Source of the DNA: Guyanagaster necrorhizus
Lineage: Eukaryota > Basidiomycota > Agaricomycetes > Agaricales > Physalacriaceae
Assembly (NCBI RefSeq): GCF_019112545.1
Contig: NW_025064902.1
Location: 24,399-88,398, forward strand
Direction of reading: 5' to 3'
DNA: 64,000 nucleotides
Both the position numbers and the translations under genes were made by a program. A model generated the notes under the pieces. The model saw only the letters and a program-made list of their open reading frames with translations, was not told the origin of the DNA and searched no databases. Numbering within the stretch: the stretch's first letter is position 1; each line of letters starts with the position of its first letter. Of the stretch, positions 60,704 to 64,000 are shown piece after piece.

Positions 60704-62054
60704 ATGTCGTCGCTCACCACATATCGTCGCTCACGCACTCCCGAGCCTCTGGTGAGGGGATCCACCCCCGATGGCCCTGAAGAGGCCAAGGAATTGTTTC
60801 GTCTAGAATGGGAGGCCGCGGAGGAAGAATACGCGGAGGCTGTAGAGAGTCATTTGGAATAGCAAAGGGAGCAAGAGCGGGAGGAAAGGGTCTGGGCAGA
60901 CCGTGTGGCCCAGGAGGCACGGAAAAAGGAGCAGAAGGAGGAATTGGAGAGGAAGAGGGAGGAGGTTCGGCAAGCCGCAGAGAGGCGGGCTAAGGAGGCA
61001 GAGGAGGCATTGAGAGAGGCAGCTCGGAGGGTGGCTGAGGAGAGGGAGGCCATGGAGAGGGAGGCCATGGAGGCGGCGGCAAGGGCTGAGGCTGAGGAGG
61101 TAGAGCCAGAGGGGATGGTTATGGAGGATGGGTTGCTGATGACCCCCGCGGAGGCCACTGATTTTCGGCTGTGTCAAGTTTTGGCGGAACGGTATGGTCC
61201 TGGCCCCGGTCTTCGCTTCAAGAAGGTGACTCGCCATATGCCTCCAGAGTCCGATGATGAGCAGGCGAAGGGGACTGAGGGGGACGATGAGTCCAAGGAA
61301 TCCGAGGGGACCCTGGAGAGGAGGAAGAGGGTGCGGGAGGGGAAGAGAAGGGCAGCGGTTCCGGCAGAGAAGGGACGTAAACACAAGTTCAGGTCGAGGG
61401 GCGTAGTGGATGACAGTGAGACAGAGGCGATCGTTAGCCCCAAAAAGCAGGTGAAGTTGGAAGTGGCGGGGCTGGCGGAGGGCGAAGAATTGTTGGATGG
61501 TGAAAGTAAGTGTCTTGGTTTTCTTCCATGGCTTAACTTAGCTTTTGTTTTCAGGGAGTTGTGTGCGTTGTCGTCAAGATGGCACACGGTGTTATGCACG
61601 ACTGGTAACTGAAGGCACCGGTCGAGGGCGGACTTGCTCTCGCTGCAAGGTCAAGAAAACCGCCTGTTCATTCAACAAGGGCATCACCGCGAGTGAGGTG
61701 ATCAGCAGTGTGGAGGTCTCCGCCGGTCTCCACCAACTTTCAAAATTGATACGCAAGTTGATGCATCGCATGGATGAGTTGGCGGATGAGGTGGCGGATG
61801 TTCATGGTACTGTGGCAGGTCTTCAAGATAACTATGGTTCCGACGATATGTCGTCTCCTTCAGAGCTGTTTTCGGAGTCCGAGGTGGAGGCCTGGAAGAA
61901 GGCCCGACTGATTTTCAAGGATGAGAGGGATCAGGAGGTGGAGGATCTTCGGGAGGCGATGTTGAAGGGGCTGGACGAGGATATAGAGGAGTTGAAGGAG
62001 CAGGGGGAGAGTTTGGGTTCCGGTGTAGGCCCGTCAGGTTCCGCTTCTTTGTAA
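60704..62054 (+). pseudogene. Antisense accessory gene of element E with Zn2Cys6-like motif
   Basis: Two exons, 60704-61505 and 61555-62054 (1302 nt, 433 codons), spliced by a 49-nt intron (GTAAGT..CAG). It lies opposite to pol, between the pol stop and the 3' LTR. Residues ~60-130 are a long charged helix (ERKREEVRQAAERRAKEAEE). The middle is acidic and basic with an SPKKQVKLEV patch. Straight across the splice comes C-x2-C-x6-C-x14-C-x2-C-x6-C (SCVRCRQDG...TCSRCKVKKTACSF), the spacing of fungal Zn2Cys6 clusters but located mid-protein. The C-terminus is helical and acidic. One in-frame TAG (60860-60862) replaces a probable CAG, so this copy is broken early, although an ORF restarts downstream. 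DNA-binding regulator is a reasonable inference only. Confidence 0.65.
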
Positions 62055-62198
62055 TATCTTTTGTATGAAATGTATATAGAAAGGGCATCGGATGTTGGTA
62101 GTGGAGAAAGAAATGTAAATACAAGATTTCGATTTTGAAAGTGTAAAAGTGATTGAAATGGTAAGGTGGGGGCTGGTGGTGTCCAGAGTAGCATTGTA

Positions 62199-64000
62199 TT
62201 AGGAATGGGATGTTTGAATGACTTTGGACAAGGGTCCTGGTTTGCCTGGGTATCGATGATGGAATTCTTCAATAAATTCATCGGCGGAGAACTCGGAGAC
62301 CGGTAACCAAGCAAATTCTTCGTTGGTACCTTCGTATCCTAGCCACTGGATTTTGTACAGCAGTGGGCAGCGGAACCGGCGGTCCAGTTTAGAGTCGAGG
62401 ATTTGGGCTATTTCGAAATGTTCTTCTCTGTCAACTTCGACTGGAGGCAGTGGTGGTTGGATTTGGTTGGGAATGGTGTTTTCTTCTATGGGTTCCAATT
62501 GTGACACATGGAAGACAGGGTGAATGGACCGGAGGTCTGGCGGAAGCCTCAGGGTAAAGGAGTGGGTACCAGGTTGGGCTATGATTTTGAAAGGACCAAG
62601 GTATTTCTCCGAGAATTTTCTGGTCGGGCGGGTGGTTTTGATATGTTTGGAGCTGAGGTAGACCTTGTCTTCCACTGTGAACGGAGGTGCCAGAATCCGG
62701 TGCTTGTCTGCTTGGGTCTTGTAGCGAGACTGGGCTTCAGAAATTTCATCCTTCAGTAATTGATGGAGTTTATCAAGGTTGACCGCGAAATCTTGGGCCT
62801 GAGCGGAGGCAATATCCCTTTCAGGGTGAACGGTGATGTTGGGGTGGTAACCCTTGTTAGTGAAGAATGGGGAAATTCCGGTGGACGCGTTAGGGGCATT
62901 ATTGTAGGCGAATTCAGCAATGGGTAAGAGGGTGTCCCAGTTGTCCTGCTGGTAGGAGCAGTAGATGCGGATGTATTGTTCCAGAGTTTGGTTTGCTTGT
63001 TCAGTTTGGCCGTCGGCCTCCAGATGATAACCAGAGGTAAGGTGGAGTTCCATGTCAAGGGCCATGGCTAAGGCACGAGTAAATTGGGAGATGAATTCGG
63101 AGCCGCAGTTGGATGTGATGTGACTGGGTACCCCATGTTTGGAGAATATGTGGAAAAGAAAAAGTTGGGCAAGCTCCATGGAGTTGATGGTGTCATGAGT
63201 GGGAATGAAGATGGCTTGCTTGCTAGCTCGGTCTATGACTACTAAGATGGCGGTGAATCCGTTGGAGTCTGGTAGTTGTTCAATAAAGTCCATGGAAATG
63301 GAATCCCATGGCCATTCGGGAACTGGCAGAGGTTTCAGTAACCCATAGGGGCGGTGTCTGGGTGCCTTGTTGCGCCCACAAACTGTGCAGGACTTAACAT
63401 AGTGTTGGACATATTCACACATCTTTGGCCAGGTGTAGTTCCGCCGGACTAGTTCTAATGTCCGGTTTTGACCAAAGTGACCTGCCAAGATGTGGTCATG
63501 ATTGTTCTGTAGTATACGGAGATGGAGATCGTCGGAGTCCGGGATGTGGATGCGGCCTTCGAAGTGAAGGATGTTGGATTCATCAATGGACCATTGAGAG
63601 GGAGAGGATTCGGAGGCGGCCTTGGCCTGGCGGAGGCCGTCGGAGGACATAGCATCAGAGGATTGTGCTTGTCTGATATCGGTGTGGAGTTTGTCGATAT
63701 CCATGATGGCACTAGCCTGTAGGGTGGGGCCTTCGAGATAGGTTGCTCAGAGTGACGCAGAGAGTTGTTCTTGAGTGAACACAGGTCAGAAATTGTGCAG
63801 GTTGATTTGGGCATATTGGCTATCCCCCTCTTTAGGGTAGACGTCCCATTGTCTAGTGAGTGCATCTGGTTTCCCACCAAGTTTTCCAGGGCGGAACTGG
63901 ATTACTAGGTTGAACTGGGATAGGTATTCGGACCAGCAGACCTGTCGGCGGGTTAGAATCTTAGTGGTGGCGAAGTATTCAAGGTTCTTGTGGTCTGTTA
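62199..64000 (-). pseudogene. pol: Element E pol: RNase H end, integrase, chromodomain
   Basis: The frame enters at the right edge with TDHKNLEYF (RNase H end), [15 protein letters not shown], then two TGA stops (63788-63786, 63749-63747) where Arg is expected. From 63704 it is open for 501 codons: HHCC zinc part, core starting SISMDFIEQL, GQTEQANQTLEQYIR, then YLGPFKIIAQPG and a chromodomain-like end (LLYKIQWLGYEG). The second catalytic Asp of the DDE triad is Asn (ITSNCGSEF instead of the usual S-D-R-G-S-E-F), with Arg to Cys beside it; both fit C to T / G to A change. Integrase should be dead. Confidence 0.85.

Larger units (their letters stand above)
60089..64000 (-). mobile_element. Element E: Ty3/gypsy chromodomain element, 3' portion
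   Basis: 3' LTR 60089-60580 (492 bp, TGTTAGGA...GCGTAACA on the plus strand), polypurine tract GGGGGGGATAC just inside, then an antisense accessory gene (60704-62054) and pol (62199 to beyond 64000) on the minus strand. The family differs from B/C/D in sequence. Inserted into element D. Confidence 0.85.

Noticed and set aside
60803..61384. 193-codon minus-strand ORF in element E
   Set aside because: It is a leucine/proline-rich antisense shadow of the charged helical exon of the accessory gene.

Overview
The window is a contig piece from a filamentous fungus, almost certainly an Agaricomycete (Basidiomycota). Protein genes carry many short introns (about 50-100 nt, GT..AG). The gene set is typical of that class: a DUF6593-like protein, an O-fucosyltransferase-like type II membrane enzyme, a DH-PH-FYVE RhoGEF and an MKT1 homologue. 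The repeats are Ty3/gypsy chromodomain elements. No bacterial-type operons, CRISPR arrays or rRNA genes are present. A 10-N assembly gap lies at 17677-17686. Exon coordinates below were worked out by hand from reading frame, splice signals and family similarity.

1-31 kb is host DNA. In order: the C-terminal end of spliceosomal cyclophilin CWC27 (+); tail-anchored ubiquitin-conjugating enzyme UBC6 (+, 8 exons), convergent with thymidylate kinase (-, 3 exons); a proline/serine-rich hypothetical protein (-); a 4.5 kb stretch without a recognisable gene; an MKT1 homologue (+, 7 exons); a small zinc-finger-like protein (+); a gene-poor stretch with the gap; the O-fucosyltransferase-like gene (-, 6 exons); the RhoGEF-PH-FYVE gene (+, 5 exons); the DUF6593-like gene (-, 5 exons); a 320-bp nuclear insertion of mitochondrial nad4; and the 5' half of a GH76-like glycosidase gene cut off by a retroelement.

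31-64 kb is a nest of Ty3/gypsy LTR elements. Element A (-, 5' half only) abuts the broken GH76 gene. Element B (-, 34337-42890, TSD TTAAC) sits at the end of A's 5' LTR. Remnant F (+) is split by element C (-, 43607-52146, TSD GAAGA), by a solo LTR (53056-53583) and by element D (+, from 54468). D is in turn interrupted by element E (-, from 60089, running off the right edge). B, C, D and F are one family. It has a small membrane-protein ORF upstream of gag, a very long gag (3015 nt in both C and D) and pol in the -1 frame after a TAG. The order of pol is protease, RT, RNase H, integrase, chromodomain. Nearly all damage is point nonsense, often CGA to TGA, and compared LTR pairs differ almost only by transitions.

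The strongest biological signal is in the LTRs. In four elements the predicted RNA 5' end, 33-35 nt after a TATA box, is complementary to the primer-binding site just inside the 5' LTR. The paired sequences co-vary between elements, as expected of Tf1/sushi-type self-priming instead of tRNA priming. Two accessory genes also stand out: the membrane ORF before gag, and a spliced antisense gene with a Zn2Cys6-like motif between pol and the 3' LTR of element E.
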